Below are positions 1 through 7,864 of a stretch of 42,628 nucleotides of DNA, piece by piece; the first letter of the stretch is position 1; every line of letters starts with the position of its first letter. Origin of the DNA: Brachybacterium nesterenkovii (lineage in GTDB: Bacteria > Actinomycetota > Actinomycetes > Actinomycetales > Dermabacteraceae). The translations under genes and the position numbers were made by a program. The notes under the pieces were generated by a model. That model was not told the DNA's origin. It ran no database searches and saw only the letters and a list, made by a program, of their open reading frames with translations. The stretch lies in assembly GCF_900163655.1 (NCBI RefSeq), contig NZ_FWFG01000108.1:1-42628 (forward strand), in the 5' to 3' direction.

Positions 1-152
1 GCGGGGGAGGGCGCGGCGGTCGCCGGGGTGCCGGGTGCGCCGGCGGTCGTGACCGTGGCCGCGGGGTCGTCGATGCCGCCGGTCGCGCGGTGCACGGATT
101 CGGAGCCCAGATCGAAGGGGACGGTGGACGGGGTGGGGGTAGCGGTGTTCAT
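1..152 (-). CDS. N-terminus of an unidentified protein, cut by the window edge
   Basis: An open frame starts at an ATG (152-150, minus strand) and runs off the left edge after 50 codons without a stop. The visible N-terminus is rich in Ala, Thr and Pro (it begins MNTATPTPSTVPFDLGSES), a common disordered lead-in for actinobacterial proteins, and shows no domain. No clear Shine-Dalgarno precedes the ATG, so the message may be leaderless. The gene diverges from the sensor kinase at 315, and the 162-bp gap holds two inverted repeats. That arrangement is typical of a target gene, often an ABC exporter, controlled by the adjacent two-component system, but nothing in the visible residues proves it. 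Confidence 0.5.
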   Translation of the reverse strand, partial: MNTATPTPSTVPFDLGSESVHRATGGIDDPAATVTTAGAPGTPATAAPSP

Positions 153-221
153 GACGACGACGCTATGGAGGCTGCGCGACCGATCCATCGGCCTGGCGTC
201 ACGACCTGCGAGGAGTCTCGT

Positions 222-255
222 GGACTCGGGTCATGCGCTGGCATGACCCGAGTCC
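222..255. promoter_or_regulatory. Perfect 15-bp inverted repeat between divergent genes (candidate operator)
   Basis: GGACTCGGGTCATGC (222-236) is followed after a 4-base loop by its exact reverse complement (241-255). The inner part, GGTCATG-N6-CATGACC, recurs in the second repeat at 273-294. Its position between two divergent starts suggests a binding site for the response regulator encoded just downstream. A hairpin role is possible but less likely this far upstream of a start. Confidence 0.6.
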
Positions 256-272
256 GCCTGACCCGCGACCGT

Positions 273-294
273 GGTCATGGGACGGGGCATGACC
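273..294. promoter_or_regulatory. Second GGTCATG inverted repeat (candidate operator)
   Basis: GGTCATG (273-279) and CATGACC (288-294) form an inverted repeat with an 8-base spacer, using the same half-site as the repeat at 222-255. The two centres are about 45 bp apart. This copy covers the expected -35 region of the kinase promoter, so binding here would directly affect its transcription. Confidence 0.5.
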
Positions 295-302
295 TGCGCG
301 GA

Positions 303-308
303 TACGCT
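303..308 (+). promoter_or_regulatory. Candidate -10 element of the sensor kinase gene
   Basis: TACGCT lies 6 bases before the ATG at 315, and no Shine-Dalgarno sequence lies between. A transcript starting at about 315 would be leaderless, which is common in actinobacteria. No good -35 hexamer is visible; the GGTCATG inverted repeat sits there instead. Confidence 0.35.
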
Positions 309-314
309 CGGCGG

Positions 315-1733
315 ATGAGCACAGCCACCCCGTCCGGCGACGCTGTCGGATCGCCTCCGGCCGCCGCCGCCCCACCGGCCGGGGAGGCCCCGTCGACCAG
401 CGCATCCTCGGACGTCCGGGCATCCGCGCAGGCCGTCGTCGCGCCGCGCTCGGCCCTGCGCCCCGTGACCGAGCGCATGATGCCGCTGCTGCAGGTTCTC
501 GCCCTGATCTGCCTCGGGTTCGTCGCGGCCGAGGCCGCCATGTACATCCCGGACCCCGGGGCCGAGGGCGCTCGGGCCGCACGGATCTTCACGGCGATCC
601 TCGTGGGCGGCTGGGTCGTCATCGCGGGCTGCTGGGCCGTCCGAGCCCGCACCCGATCGCGCCGCCTGCGCGTCGCGCTCGCCGTCGTGGTGCTGGTCCT
701 CGCCGTTCCGCTGACGCTCTACGGGACCCTCGGGCTCGTGTTCCCCGTCCTGATCCTCGCGCTCGCGCTCCTGGTCCTCGACGTCTCCCGTCGTGCCGGC
801 GCCATCGGGTGGGCCGTGATGGCGCTGGTCCCGCCCATCCTCCTGATCGCCACGGGGGCGGGCGCCTACCAGGTGGCGACCTCGCTGTTCGGGGTCGGGT
901 CCCTCGAGGGCTTCGGCTTCGCGCTCGGCCTCCTGTGGCGCTCCCACGAGGAGCGGGGCGAGACCGATCGGCGCCTGCTGGCCGAGCGCGATGAGGCGGT
1001 GGGCCGGCTCGAACAGGCGATGGAGCGCCTGCGCCGCGCGGCCGACACCGAGAAGGAGCTGGTCCTTGCCGATGAGCGCACCCGTGCGGCTCGCGACCTG
1101 CACGACGGGCTGGGTCACCGCCTGACCCTCATCGCGATGAGCCTCGAGTTCGCCGAGCGGATGCGCGAGCGCGACCCGGAGACCGCCTGGGCGGAGGTCG
1201 GGACGGCGCGCGGCACGGCGACGGAGGCGATGGATCAGATGCGCACGTGGGTGCGGGCGCTGAGTCCCGTCCGGGATGCCGACGCCACCGGGCTCGCCGC
1301 CTTCGACGCGATCGCCGAGTCGTTCCGGGGGACGGGGCTGGACGTCACGGTCGCCCGGCACGGCGACGCGGCGTCGGTCGAGCTCGAGGAGGACGCCTCG
1401 CTGCTGCTCTACCGCACCGTGCAGGAGGGCCTCACGAACGCCCTGCGCCACGGCCGCGCCCGGCACGTCGCGATCGACGTCGACGCGCGGGCATGCGCCG
1501 GGACGAGTGGCGCGGGCGGCGTGACCGTGACGATGACCAGCGATCTCGACGCGGCCGCCCGGGACAGCACGCCCGTCGGCCCGCTGCCCCGCGGCTTCGG
1601 GCTACGCGGGCTCGCCGGGAGGGCGGCGGCGCTCGGCGGCTCGGCGTCAGCCCGGCGGGTGGATGATGACGTCGTGCTGACCGTGCGCGTGCCTGTCGCT
1701 GCCCCCTCCGAGCCCGCCCGAGGTGAACCGTGA
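315..1733 (+). CDS. Sensor histidine kinase, HisKA_3/DesK-NarX type
   Basis: This 472-residue kinase has an Ala/Pro-rich N-terminus, about four to six membrane-spanning segments between roughly residues 55 and 205, a short coiled linker, a HisKA_3 dimerisation domain (RAARDLHDGLGHRLT, phospho-acceptor His263) and a HATPase_c domain. The N-box is VQEGLTNALRHG and the G-box is GFGLRGLAGRAAALGG. It should sense a membrane or envelope signal and phosphorylate the response regulator whose GTG start overlaps its stop. The ATG at 315 is preferred because a -10-like element lies just before it and the frame upstream runs through the intergenic inverted repeats. The signal is unknown; only short loops face outside, as in DesK-like intramembrane sensors. 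Confidence 0.9.
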   Translation: MSTATPSGDAVGSPPAAAAPPAGEAPSTSASSDVRASAQAVVAPRSALRPVTERMMPLLQVLALICLGFVAAEAAMYIPDPGAEGARAARIFTAILVGGWVVIAGCWAVRARTRSRRLRVALAVVVLVLAVPLTLYGTLGLVFPVLILALALLVLDVSRRAGAIGWAVMALVPPILLIATGAGAYQVATSLFGVGSLEGFGFALGLLWRSHEERGETDRRLLAERDEAVGRLEQAMERLRRAADTEKELVLADERTRAARDLHDGLGHRLTLIAMSLEFAERMRERDPETAWAEVGTARGTATEAMDQMRTWVRALSPVRDADATGLAAFDAIAESFRGTGLDVTVARHGDAASVELEEDASLLLYRTVQEGLTNALRHGRARHVAIDVDARACAGTSGAGGVTVTMTSDLDAAARDSTPVGPLPRGFGLRGLAGRAAALGGSASARRVDDDVVLTVRVPVAAPSEPARGEP

Positions 1734-2401
1734 TCGCTGATGCCGCTGCCGCCGCACCCCTGCGCGTGCTCCTCGTCGACGACCAGCAGCTGCTGCGCCG
1801 CGGCCTGGCGATGCTGCTGTCCACCGCCGACGGGATCGACGTCGTCGGCCAGGCCGCCGACGGCACCGAGGCGCTCGCCGTCCTGGGCCGCGAGCGCGAC
1901 GGTGTCGATGTGCTCCTGACCGACGCCCGGATGCCCGGCATGGACGGGATGGAGCTCACCGCCGCCTGCCGCGAGCGCTGGCCCGACCTGCCCGTCCTCA
2001 TGCTCACCACCTTCGACGACGAGGCCGTGGTCCGCGGGGCCCTGGGGGCCGGGGCCTCGGGCTTCCTGCTGAAGGACACCTCGACGGACGCCCTGGCCGA
2101 TGCGCTGCGGGCCGTCGCCGCGGGCGGCATGGTGATCGACCCGCGGGTCGCGCGCATCGCCCTGTCCCGGGACCCCGCCGGCGGGGGAGCGGCCGCCGCC
2201 GACCCCTTGGCCGTCCTCACGCGCACCGAGCGCCTCGTGGCCGAGCTGGTCGCCGACGGCCGCACCAACGCCGAGATCGCCTCGGTCCTGGTGCTCGCCG
2301 AGGGCACCGTCAAGAACCACGTGTCCTCGCTGCTGCGCAAGCTCGACCAGCGCGACCGCACGGGCCTCGCGCTCGCGCTCTACAAGACGATGCGAGGGTG
2401 A
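1730..2401 (+). CDS. Response regulator, NarL/LuxR family
   Basis: This 223-residue regulator overlaps the kinase stop (GTGA), so the two are translationally coupled. The receiver domain occupies about residues 11-130, with acidic pair Asp17-Asp18, phospho-acceptor Asp65 in LLTDARMPGMDG, and the conserved Thr (LTTFDD) and Lys (LLKDTS). A LuxR-type helix-turn-helix follows (LTRTERLVAELVADGRTNAEIA through GTVKNHVSSLLRKL). It is expected to dimerise on phosphorylation and bind inverted repeats; the GGTCATG repeats upstream of the kinase and of the divergent gene are the natural candidates. That target assignment is inference. Confidence 0.93.
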   Translation: MIADAAAAAPLRVLLVDDQQLLRRGLAMLLSTADGIDVVGQAADGTEALAVLGRERDGVDVLLTDARMPGMDGMELTAACRERWPDLPVLMLTTFDDEAVVRGALGAGASGFLLKDTSTDALADALRAVAAGGMVIDPRVARIALSRDPAGGGAAAADPLAVLTRTERLVAELVADGRTNAEIASVLVLAEGTVKNHVSSLLRKLDQRDRTGLALALYKTMRG

Positions 2402-2544
2402 GGGCTGCGGGGCGTGCGGGATAGGAGCCGTGCCTTCAGACGGCGGCCCCCGGGCCTGCCCGCGTCAGCGGCGACCGTGGGCCCTGTGACGCTGCCGGGC
2501 CCTGCCCGTCCGCCTTGTGGCCGTTGCTCGCGGCGTCGGACGGG

Positions 2545-3078
2545 TCAGGCGCGGGGCACGTCGGCAGGTGCGGCAGTCCGGACCATGCGGATCTCCCGGA
2601 GGCCGTCGAGGTCCGGATCGAGCATGACGGCGCCGTCGGCGCTGAAGCCGAGCTTGGCGTAGAAGGCCTGGGCGCGAGGGTTCGGGTCGGCGACCCACAG
2701 GTATGCGGGACGGCCATCCAGCAGGTCCTCGACCAGGGCACGGGCGGCACCGGAGCCGTGCAGCTCGGTCCGGACGTACAGCGACCAGATCTCGAGCTCG
2801 GCCGGTGAGTTCTCGTCTCGTGCAGCCGCGACGACGCAGAAGCCGACCACGACGCCCTGGGCGTCGCGTGCCACACGATATGAGGCGGCGAGCCGTGCCG
2901 GATCGAGCTCGGCGAGGGTGCCTTCCCACCTCTCAGTGCGGCGGGCGATGGCGCCTTCGCCGAGGTGCTCCGACGGCACCCGGCCTGCGTACGCGAAGCG
3001 CCAGCCCTCCACGTGGACGCGAGCGATCGCCGCGGCGTCCGCGATGGTGGGCACGTCGAGGAAGTAGGTCGGAGCCAT
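2545..3078 (-). CDS. GNAT-family N-acetyltransferase
   Basis: A 177-residue single-domain acetyltransferase that would transfer an acetyl group from acetyl-CoA to an unknown amine. The acetyl-CoA-binding motif A is visible at about residues 99-120 (IWSLYVRTELHGSGAARALV), preceded by the beta-4 strand VVVGFCVVAA and followed by a motif-B-like stretch with RAQAFYAKLGF. The ATG at 3078 has a good Shine-Dalgarno (GGAAGGATC) about 6 bases upstream; the longer frame upstream is Arg-rich and unconvincing. It converges on the response regulator gene across about 140 bp. The substrate cannot be told from sequence. Confidence 0.85.
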   Translation of the reverse strand: MAPTYFLDVPTIADAAAIARVHVEGWRFAYAGRVPSEHLGEGAIARRTERWEGTLAELDPARLAASYRVARDAQGVVVGFCVVAAARDENSPAELEIWSLYVRTELHGSGAARALVEDLLDGRPAYLWVADPNPRAQAFYAKLGFSADGAVMLDPDLDGLREIRMVRTAAPADVPRA

Positions 3079-3654
3079 GGGCCGATCCTTCCAGGCCGCG
3101 CGGCGGTGGGGGCAGTCGCCCGCCTCGCCCCTGCCGCTCCGCTCCGCCCTCCGGCGCTCGGCCCTGCGCCATCGCCCGTTCACCCGCCCGTGACCTGCGA
3201 GGTCTATTCAGGGAGCACCCATCCCCGCGGTGATCGGATCCCCATGACATCCAGCACGACACCGAACCCCAACCCCTGCCCGGCGCAGGCCGTCCCGCCT
3301 CTCGCGGCTATCGCACCGCTGCTCCGCGTCATGCCTCCGAGCATCGGCCGCTCCACGGCGACGGAGAACGCGCGCTCATGAAGATCGTCGTGCTGCTGCG
3401 GACCCGGCGGCCGTTCCTCCTGCGCTCCGCCGCGGCGCGGATGCGCCGGCGCCTGCGCCCGCAGCAGCGCGGCGCCGCTGCCCTGAGGGCTCTGGAGTCG
3501 TCGCTGCACTGAGCGGCGGGGCCCGCGGCGACTTCCTCGGCCTGACAGAACTGGTAGCCATTCGTGCACACACCCGTCCTGGAGTGCCCGTCTACACGTA
3601 TGACTACCAGTTCTGGCAGTGAGCGGAGATGAGCGGCTGGCGTCGATCGGCGGA
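3079..3654. other. 576-bp stretch without a convincing gene
   Basis: The gap lies between the acetyltransferase start and the stop of the small gene at 3655. Two tandem short frames, 3244-3381 (45 aa) and 3378-3512 (44 aa, Arg-rich), overlap as ATGA, but neither resembles a known family. The right part holds the lower-GC palindromic element at 3542-3619. Reading frames through this element encode fragments such as LTELVAIRAH on the plus strand, which may be the decayed end of a gene. Confidence 0.4.
3542..3619. repeat. 78-bp element with 27-bp imperfect terminal inverted repeats
   Basis: The arm at 3542-3568 begins CTGACAGAACTGGTAGCCAT. It matches the reverse complement of 3593-3619 (CTGCCAGAACTGGTAGTCAT and onward) at 23 of 27 positions, around a 24-base centre. 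The stretch is visibly less GC-rich than everything around it. It lies 35 bp beyond the stop of the leftward small gene, so it could act as its terminator, but no T-run follows. A small inverted-repeat mobile remnant or a regulator site are alternatives. Confidence 0.55.
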
Positions 3655-3948
3655 TCAGGCCGGCAGCAGGCCCCACAGGCCGCCGCGGCCCTGACGGCGA
3701 CCGTCATGGCGGCGACGACGACGATCCTCGGCGTCCGCGCGACGGCGGGCGCGGGCCCGGGCGTCGGCGGCCTCGATCTGGGCCAGGCGCTGATCGTGGG
3801 CGGCGGTGCGCTGAGCGCGCAGGGCCCGCAGCTCGGCGAGAGCATCGGCGTCGCCCCACGCCTCGTGCAGCGGACGGTAGACGATCGGCGCCGGGCCGGC
3901 CTCGACGGTGACAGGAGCGGCGGTGAGGGCGGGGACGGTGGCGGTCAT
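3655..3948 (-). CDS. Small charged, Arg-rich protein of unknown function (97 aa)
   Basis: The ATG at 3948 is preceded by a strong Shine-Dalgarno (GAAGGAGAG). The N-terminal 35 residues are hydrophobic and neutral and contain IVYRPLHEAWGDADALAEL. The middle is a probable helix or coiled coil rich in Ala, Leu, Arg and Glu (about residues 36-70), and the C-terminus is a very basic Arg stretch ending GLWGLLPA. No enzyme motif or membrane segment is seen. It follows pdxH on the same strand after 210 bp and probably has its own promoter. I do not recognise the family; a nucleic-acid-binding role would be speculation from charge alone. Confidence 0.65.
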   Translation of the reverse strand: MTATVPALTAAPVTVEAGPAPIVYRPLHEAWGDADALAELRALRAQRTAAHDQRLAQIEAADARARARRRADAEDRRRRRHDGRRQGRGGLWGLLPA

Positions 3949-4095
3949 GGCGACGACTCTCCTTCGGGTGCCTGTGGGTGCTCCCGTCGGCGGCCTGTGC
4001 GGTGCCTGTGGAGCGTCCCTCTCGGTGATGGCTCCACTCTCCGTCGTGCGGGGCGCCCCGGGCATCGGACCGGCGGCGCGACGGAGTCAGACCCC

Positions 4096-4126
4096 GGGAT
4101 GATTCCGCGGCGCCCCGCATCATCCC
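4096..4126. terminator. Candidate hairpin between pdxH and the downstream small gene
   Basis: GGGATGAT (4096-4103) and ATCATCCC (4119-4126) form an 8-bp stem around a 15-base loop, 33 bases beyond the pdxH stop. There is no T-run, so it could be a weak terminator or an operator for the 97-residue gene. Confidence 0.3.
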
Positions 4127-4158
4127 GCCCCTGCTCCGCCGCCGTGCTCGACCCCTGC

Positions 4159-4926
4159 TCAGGGCTGCAGGCGCTGCGCCGCCCAGGGCCCGCCCGCGTC
4201 GTCGCGGGTGAACACGATCCGGTCGTGGACGCGCCCGGGCCGCCCCTGCCAGAACTCGATGCGATCGGGCACCACGCGGTACCCGCCCCAGTGCGGCGGC
4301 CGCGGCACTTCGGTGCCCTCGTGCTCGGCCGCCGCGCGGGCCAGCTGCTCCTCGAGCGCGGCCCGGGAGGCGATCGGCCGCGACTGCTCCGAGGCCGCCG
4401 ATCCCAGCTGGGATGCCCGCGGGCGGGATGCCCAGTAGGCGTCGGCCTCGGCGTCCGCCACGTGCTCCACGCGCCCGTCGATACGCACCTGGCGCTGCAG
4501 CGGCAGGTGTGCGAGCAGCAGCGACGCCCAGGGGACGGCCGCGAGCTGACGGCCCTTGTCGGACTCCTGGTTCGTGTAGACCACGAAGCCGGCCTCGTCG
4601 AAGCCCTTGAGCAGGACGGTGCGGGAGCGGGGGCGCGGGGGTGCGGCCGGTTCCGCAGCGTCGCTCAGCTCGACCGTCGAGAGCACGACGGCACTGGGCT
4701 CGGGGACGTCGCCGTGGGAGTCGCGGCGGGCGAAGGCGTCGTCGAGCCAGCGGCCCAGCAGCGGGAGCGGATCGACCTCGCCGCCGGTGGCCGCACCGGT
4801 CAGGAGGCCGTCGTCGAGGGTTCCCGCCCGGTAGTCGAGGCGCTCGGCGGCCAGAGCCGCCGCGGTGCCGGGGGCATCGGCGGGCCCGGTGGGGACGGGG
4901 CTGCTCGGAAGATCCGCGGTGACCAT
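4159..4926 (-). CDS. pdxH: Pyridoxamine/pyridoxine 5'-phosphate oxidase
   Basis: This FMN-dependent enzyme oxidises pyridoxamine or pyridoxine 5'-phosphate to pyridoxal 5'-phosphate, the last step of vitamin B6 salvage. The 255 residues carry the family landmarks in order: RTVLLKGFDEAGFVVYTNQE and SDKGRQL (FMN and phosphate binding), LPLQRQVRIDGRVE, WASRPRASQLGSAASEQS, and the C-terminal PHWGGYRVVPDRIEFWQG with RVHDRIVFTR and the terminal QRLQP. The N-terminal 45 residues are a variable extension. The start is the ATG at 4926. It is transcribed away from the peptide-transporter operon and shows no functional link to its neighbours. Confidence 0.93.
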   Translation of the reverse strand: MVTADLPSSPVPTGPADAPGTAAALAAERLDYRAGTLDDGLLTGAATGGEVDPLPLLGRWLDDAFARRDSHGDVPEPSAVVLSTVELSDAAEPAAPPRPRSRTVLLKGFDEAGFVVYTNQESDKGRQLAAVPWASLLLAHLPLQRQVRIDGRVEHVADAEADAYWASRPRASQLGSAASEQSRPIASRAALEEQLARAAAEHEGTEVPRPPHWGGYRVVPDRIEFWQGRPGRVHDRIVFTRDDAGGPWAAQRLQP

Positions 4927-5056
4927 GCCTCGAGCGTAGGTGCCGACCGGCCGTGCGCGAGCCGCGCGTCCGGCATCGTCGGCCCGTGTCCCAGGTCACG
5001 ATCTCGTATCGGTCGTCTCGGGACAAGCGGGCATCGCATGCAGGCGGGTCGAACGG

Positions 5057-5065
5057 TGCTACCTT
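5057..5065 (+). promoter_or_regulatory. Candidate extended -10 promoter of the peptide ABC operon
   Basis: TGCTACCTT is an extended -10 element (TG, one base, then TACCTT) 62 bases before the lipoprotein start. No convincing -35 hexamer is present at 17 bp, which extended -10 promoters can tolerate. Confidence 0.3.
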
Positions 5066-5127
5066 CCCGGCAATCCCGCTCTGCCTCCTCTCGCGCCTCC
5101 CGCGCACCGACCCCCCGGAGGGTTCCC

Positions 5128-6765
5128 ATGTTCGACGCCGTCCTCCATCCCCGCCGCCGCAGCGTCCTGCTCGCCATGGCCGGAGTCCCCGTGCTCCTGA
5201 CCGCCTGCGCCAAGACCGAGGGAGGCGGCTCCGACGGAGGCGGCGGCTCCGCCGACGGCATCACCGCGGGCACCACCGACAAGGTCACGGCCCTCGACCC
5301 GGCGGGCGCGTACGACAACGGCTCGTCCATGGTCTGGACCCAGTGCTACGGGTATCTGCTGAACATCGAGATCGGCTCGACCGACGGCATGCCGAAGCCG
5401 GACCTCGCCGAGTCCGCCGAGTTCACCGGCGACACCGACTACACGGTCGTCCTCAAGGACGGGCTCACCTTCGCCAACGGCAACCCGCTGACCTCGAAGG
5501 ACGTCAAGCACAGCTTCGACCGCCAGCTCGCGATCGCCGACCCCAACGGCCCCTCGAGCCTGCTCGCGAACCTCGACTCGGTCGAGGCCGTCGACGACAA
5601 GACGGTCGTGTTCCACCTCAAGGAGCCCAAGGACCAGACGTTCCCCTACGTCCTGTCGAGCCCCGCGGGCCCGATCGTCGAGGCCGCCTCGTTCCCGGCC
5701 GACAAGCTCCTGGCCGATGCCGACATCGTCAAGGCCAAGGCCTTCTGCGGCCCGTACACGATCACGTCGTTCAAGCTCAACGAGCTCGTGGCCTACGAGG
5801 CGTTCGACGGCTACAAGGGCCTCTACGGCGCCCCGAAGGCCACGAGCGTCTCGACCACCTACTACGCCGACGCGAACAACATGAAGCTCGACGTGCAGCA
5901 GGGCAATGTCGACGTCGTCTACCGCTCGCTGTCGGCCACGGACATCGACTCGCTGAAGAAGGACTCCAAGGTCACCGTCCACGACGGCCCCGGCGGCGAG
6001 ATCCGCTACATCGTCTTCAACTTCGACACGATGCCCTTCGGCGCCAAGACCGCCGAGGCCGATCCCGCCAAGGCGAAGGCCGTGCGCCAGGCCGCCGCGG
6101 ACCTCATCGACCGCGCCGCGATCGCCAAGGACGTCTACAAGGACACCTTCACCCCGCTGTTCGGGTACATCCCCGACGGCCTCCCGGGCGCCGGGTCCCA
6201 GTTCAAGACGAACTACGGCGACGGCGCCGGCGGCCCCGACGCCGCCAAGGCCAAGGGCCGCCTCGAGGCGGCGGGCGTGCCCACCCCGGTCAAGCTCTCG
6301 CTGCAGTACAACCCCGATCACTACGGGGAGTCCTCGGGCGACGAGTACGCGGCCGTCAAGGCCCAGCTCGAGAAGGACGGCCTGTTCGAGGTGGACCTGC
6401 AGTCCACCGAGTGGGTCCAGTACTCCAAGGACCGCGTCGCGGACGTCTACCCGGCCTACCAGCTGGGCTGGTTCCCGGACTACTCGGACGCCGATACCTA
6501 CCTGTCGCCGTTCTTCATGATCGACAACTTCCTGGTCAACCACTACGCGAACGAGCAGGTGGACCAGCTCATCACGCAGCAGCGCTCGACGGACGACGCC
6601 GCGGCCCGCGAGGCCCTGTTCGGCCAGATCCAGGACCTCGTCTCCGAGGACGTCTCGACCCTCCCGCTGCTCCAGGGCTCGCAGATCGCCGTGTCGGTGA
6701 AGGATCTCCAGGGCGTCGAGCTCGACTCGTCGTTCAAGTTCCGGTACGGGCCGCTGAGCAAGTGA
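5128..6765 (+). CDS. Peptide ABC transporter substrate-binding lipoprotein (SBP_bac_5 family)
   Basis: This 545-residue extracytoplasmic binding protein delivers peptides or related ligands to the permeases encoded next. A lipoprotein signal is clear: basic RRRS, a hydrophobic run, then lipobox LTAC with Cys27 as the lipidation site, followed by a Gly/Ser-rich tether. The mature part matches the DppA/OppA fold (KVTALDPAGAYDNGSS near the start, DYTVVLKDGLTFANGNPLTSKDV, and AYQLGWFPDYSDADTYLSPF near the end). The ATG at 5128 has a good ribosome site (CGGAGGG). It is the first gene of a four-gene operon, and its stop overlaps the GTG of the first permease. Ligand specificity cannot be read from sequence. 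Confidence 0.93.
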   Translation: MFDAVLHPRRRSVLLAMAGVPVLLTACAKTEGGGSDGGGGSADGITAGTTDKVTALDPAGAYDNGSSMVWTQCYGYLLNIEIGSTDGMPKPDLAESAEFTGDTDYTVVLKDGLTFANGNPLTSKDVKHSFDRQLAIADPNGPSSLLANLDSVEAVDDKTVVFHLKEPKDQTFPYVLSSPAGPIVEAASFPADKLLADADIVKAKAFCGPYTITSFKLNELVAYEAFDGYKGLYGAPKATSVSTTYYADANNMKLDVQQGNVDVVYRSLSATDIDSLKKDSKVTVHDGPGGEIRYIVFNFDTMPFGAKTAEADPAKAKAVRQAAADLIDRAAIAKDVYKDTFTPLFGYIPDGLPGAGSQFKTNYGDGAGGPDAAKAKGRLEAAGVPTPVKLSLQYNPDHYGESSGDEYAAVKAQLEKDGLFEVDLQSTEWVQYSKDRVADVYPAYQLGWFPDYSDADTYLSPFFMIDNFLVNHYANEQVDQLITQQRSTDDAAAREALFGQIQDLVSEDVSTLPLLQGSQIAVSVKDLQGVELDSSFKFRYGPLSK

Positions 6766-7850
6766 GCAGTCCGACGACCACCGCCGAGGCCCCCACCGCT
6801 CCCACCGCCCGTCGCGGGCGACGCGCGGGCGGGGGCCTCGGCCGCTACATCCTGGTGCGCTTCGCGCTGATCATCCCCACGGTCTGGATCCTCATGACCG
6901 TCGTGTTCTTCCTGATGCGCATCACGGGCGACCCGATCACGGCGGCCCTCGGCGGGCGCCTCACGCCCGACCAGCTGGCCGAGCGCCGGGCCGCCGCCGG
7001 CTACGACCGGCCCCTGCTCGTCCAGTACCTCGACTACCTCGGCAGCGTGCTGCGCGGGGACTTCGGAACCACGTACACCGACAACACGCCGGTGGCGACG
7101 GTGCTGGCGACGTACGGCGCGGCCACGGCGGAGCTCGTCGTGTACTCCGTGATTGTCGCCCTCGTGGTCGGCGTCCCGCTGGGCATGGTCGCCGCCCGCT
7201 TCCGCGACCGCTGGCCCGACGCCGTCCTGCGCGTCGGGGCGATCCTCGGCTACGCGACGCCCGTGTTCTTCGTGGGCCTGCTGCTCAAGCTCGTGTTCTC
7301 CGTGCAGCTGGGCTGGCTCCCGGTCGCCGGGCGCATCTCGAGCCGCGGCGAGCTGACGATGGGACGGATCACCAACCCGTCGCCCTCCTACCTGCTGGAC
7401 GCGATCCGGTTGGGCGACGGGGGACTGATCGTCGACGTCCTCACCCACGCGGTGCTGCCCGCGGTGGCGCTGGGCCTGCTCACCGGCGGGATCTTCCTGC
7501 GCCTGGTGCGCACCAACCTCATCGGCACCCTCGAGATGCCCTACGTCGACTCGGCCCGCTCGCGCGGCGTGAGCGAGGTGCGCCTGGCCACCCGGCACGC
7601 GCTGCGTCCCGCGCTGATCCCGATCGTCACCGTGATGGGCATGCAGATCGCGATGATGCTCGGCGGTGCCGTGCTGACGGAGACCACCTTCGAGTGGAAG
7701 GGCCTGGGCTACATGCTCGCGCAGTACATGCAGGCCCGCGACTACGTGGCCGTGCAGGGCATCGTCATGATGCTCGCGGTGATCGTCGCGGTCTCCAACT
7801 TCATCGTCGACGTCATCGCGGCCCTCATCGACCCGCGCGTGCGGTACTGA
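6762..7850 (+). CDS. Peptide ABC transporter permease, DppB/OppB type
   Basis: This 362-residue inner-membrane permease starts at a GTG that overlaps the binding-protein stop (GTGA). After a Thr/Ala/Arg-rich cytoplasmic N-terminus comes the family's opening helix (GRYILVRFALIIPTVWILM), then FLMRITGDPITAALGG, a periplasmic segment, and five more membrane helices. The EAA-like coupling loop that contacts the ATPase is visible as SARSRGVSEVRLATRHALRP, followed by the conserved IPIVTVMGMQIAMMLGG. It pairs with the permease at 7865 to form the transmembrane channel. Confidence 0.93.
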   Translation: MSSPTTTAEAPTAPTARRGRRAGGGLGRYILVRFALIIPTVWILMTVVFFLMRITGDPITAALGGRLTPDQLAERRAAAGYDRPLLVQYLDYLGSVLRGDFGTTYTDNTPVATVLATYGAATAELVVYSVIVALVVGVPLGMVAARFRDRWPDAVLRVGAILGYATPVFFVGLLLKLVFSVQLGWLPVAGRISSRGELTMGRITNPSPSYLLDAIRLGDGGLIVDVLTHAVLPAVALGLLTGGIFLRLVRTNLIGTLEMPYVDSARSRGVSEVRLATRHALRPALIPIVTVMGMQIAMMLGGAVLTETTFEWKGLGYMLAQYMQARDYVAVQGIVMMLAVIVAVSNFIVDVIAALIDPRVRY

Positions 7851-7864
7851 GAGGAGCGCCGGAC

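Noticed and set aside
90-314. Longer N-terminus of the sensor kinase starting at 90
   Set aside because: It would translate through the divergent gene's start and both inverted repeats and gives low-complexity sequence. The ATG at 315 fits a leaderless promoter.
3244-3512. Two tandem small frames (45 and 44 residues) with an ATGA overlap
   Set aside because: The overlap is attractive, but neither peptide has a recognisable feature and Arg-rich frames of this length are common by chance at this GC content. Kept only as a note in the gap entry.
3619-5127. Upstream extension of the peptide-binding protein frame
   Set aside because: The lipoprotein signal begins at the ATG at 5128 with its own ribosome site; the upstream frame is antisense to pdxH and the small gene.
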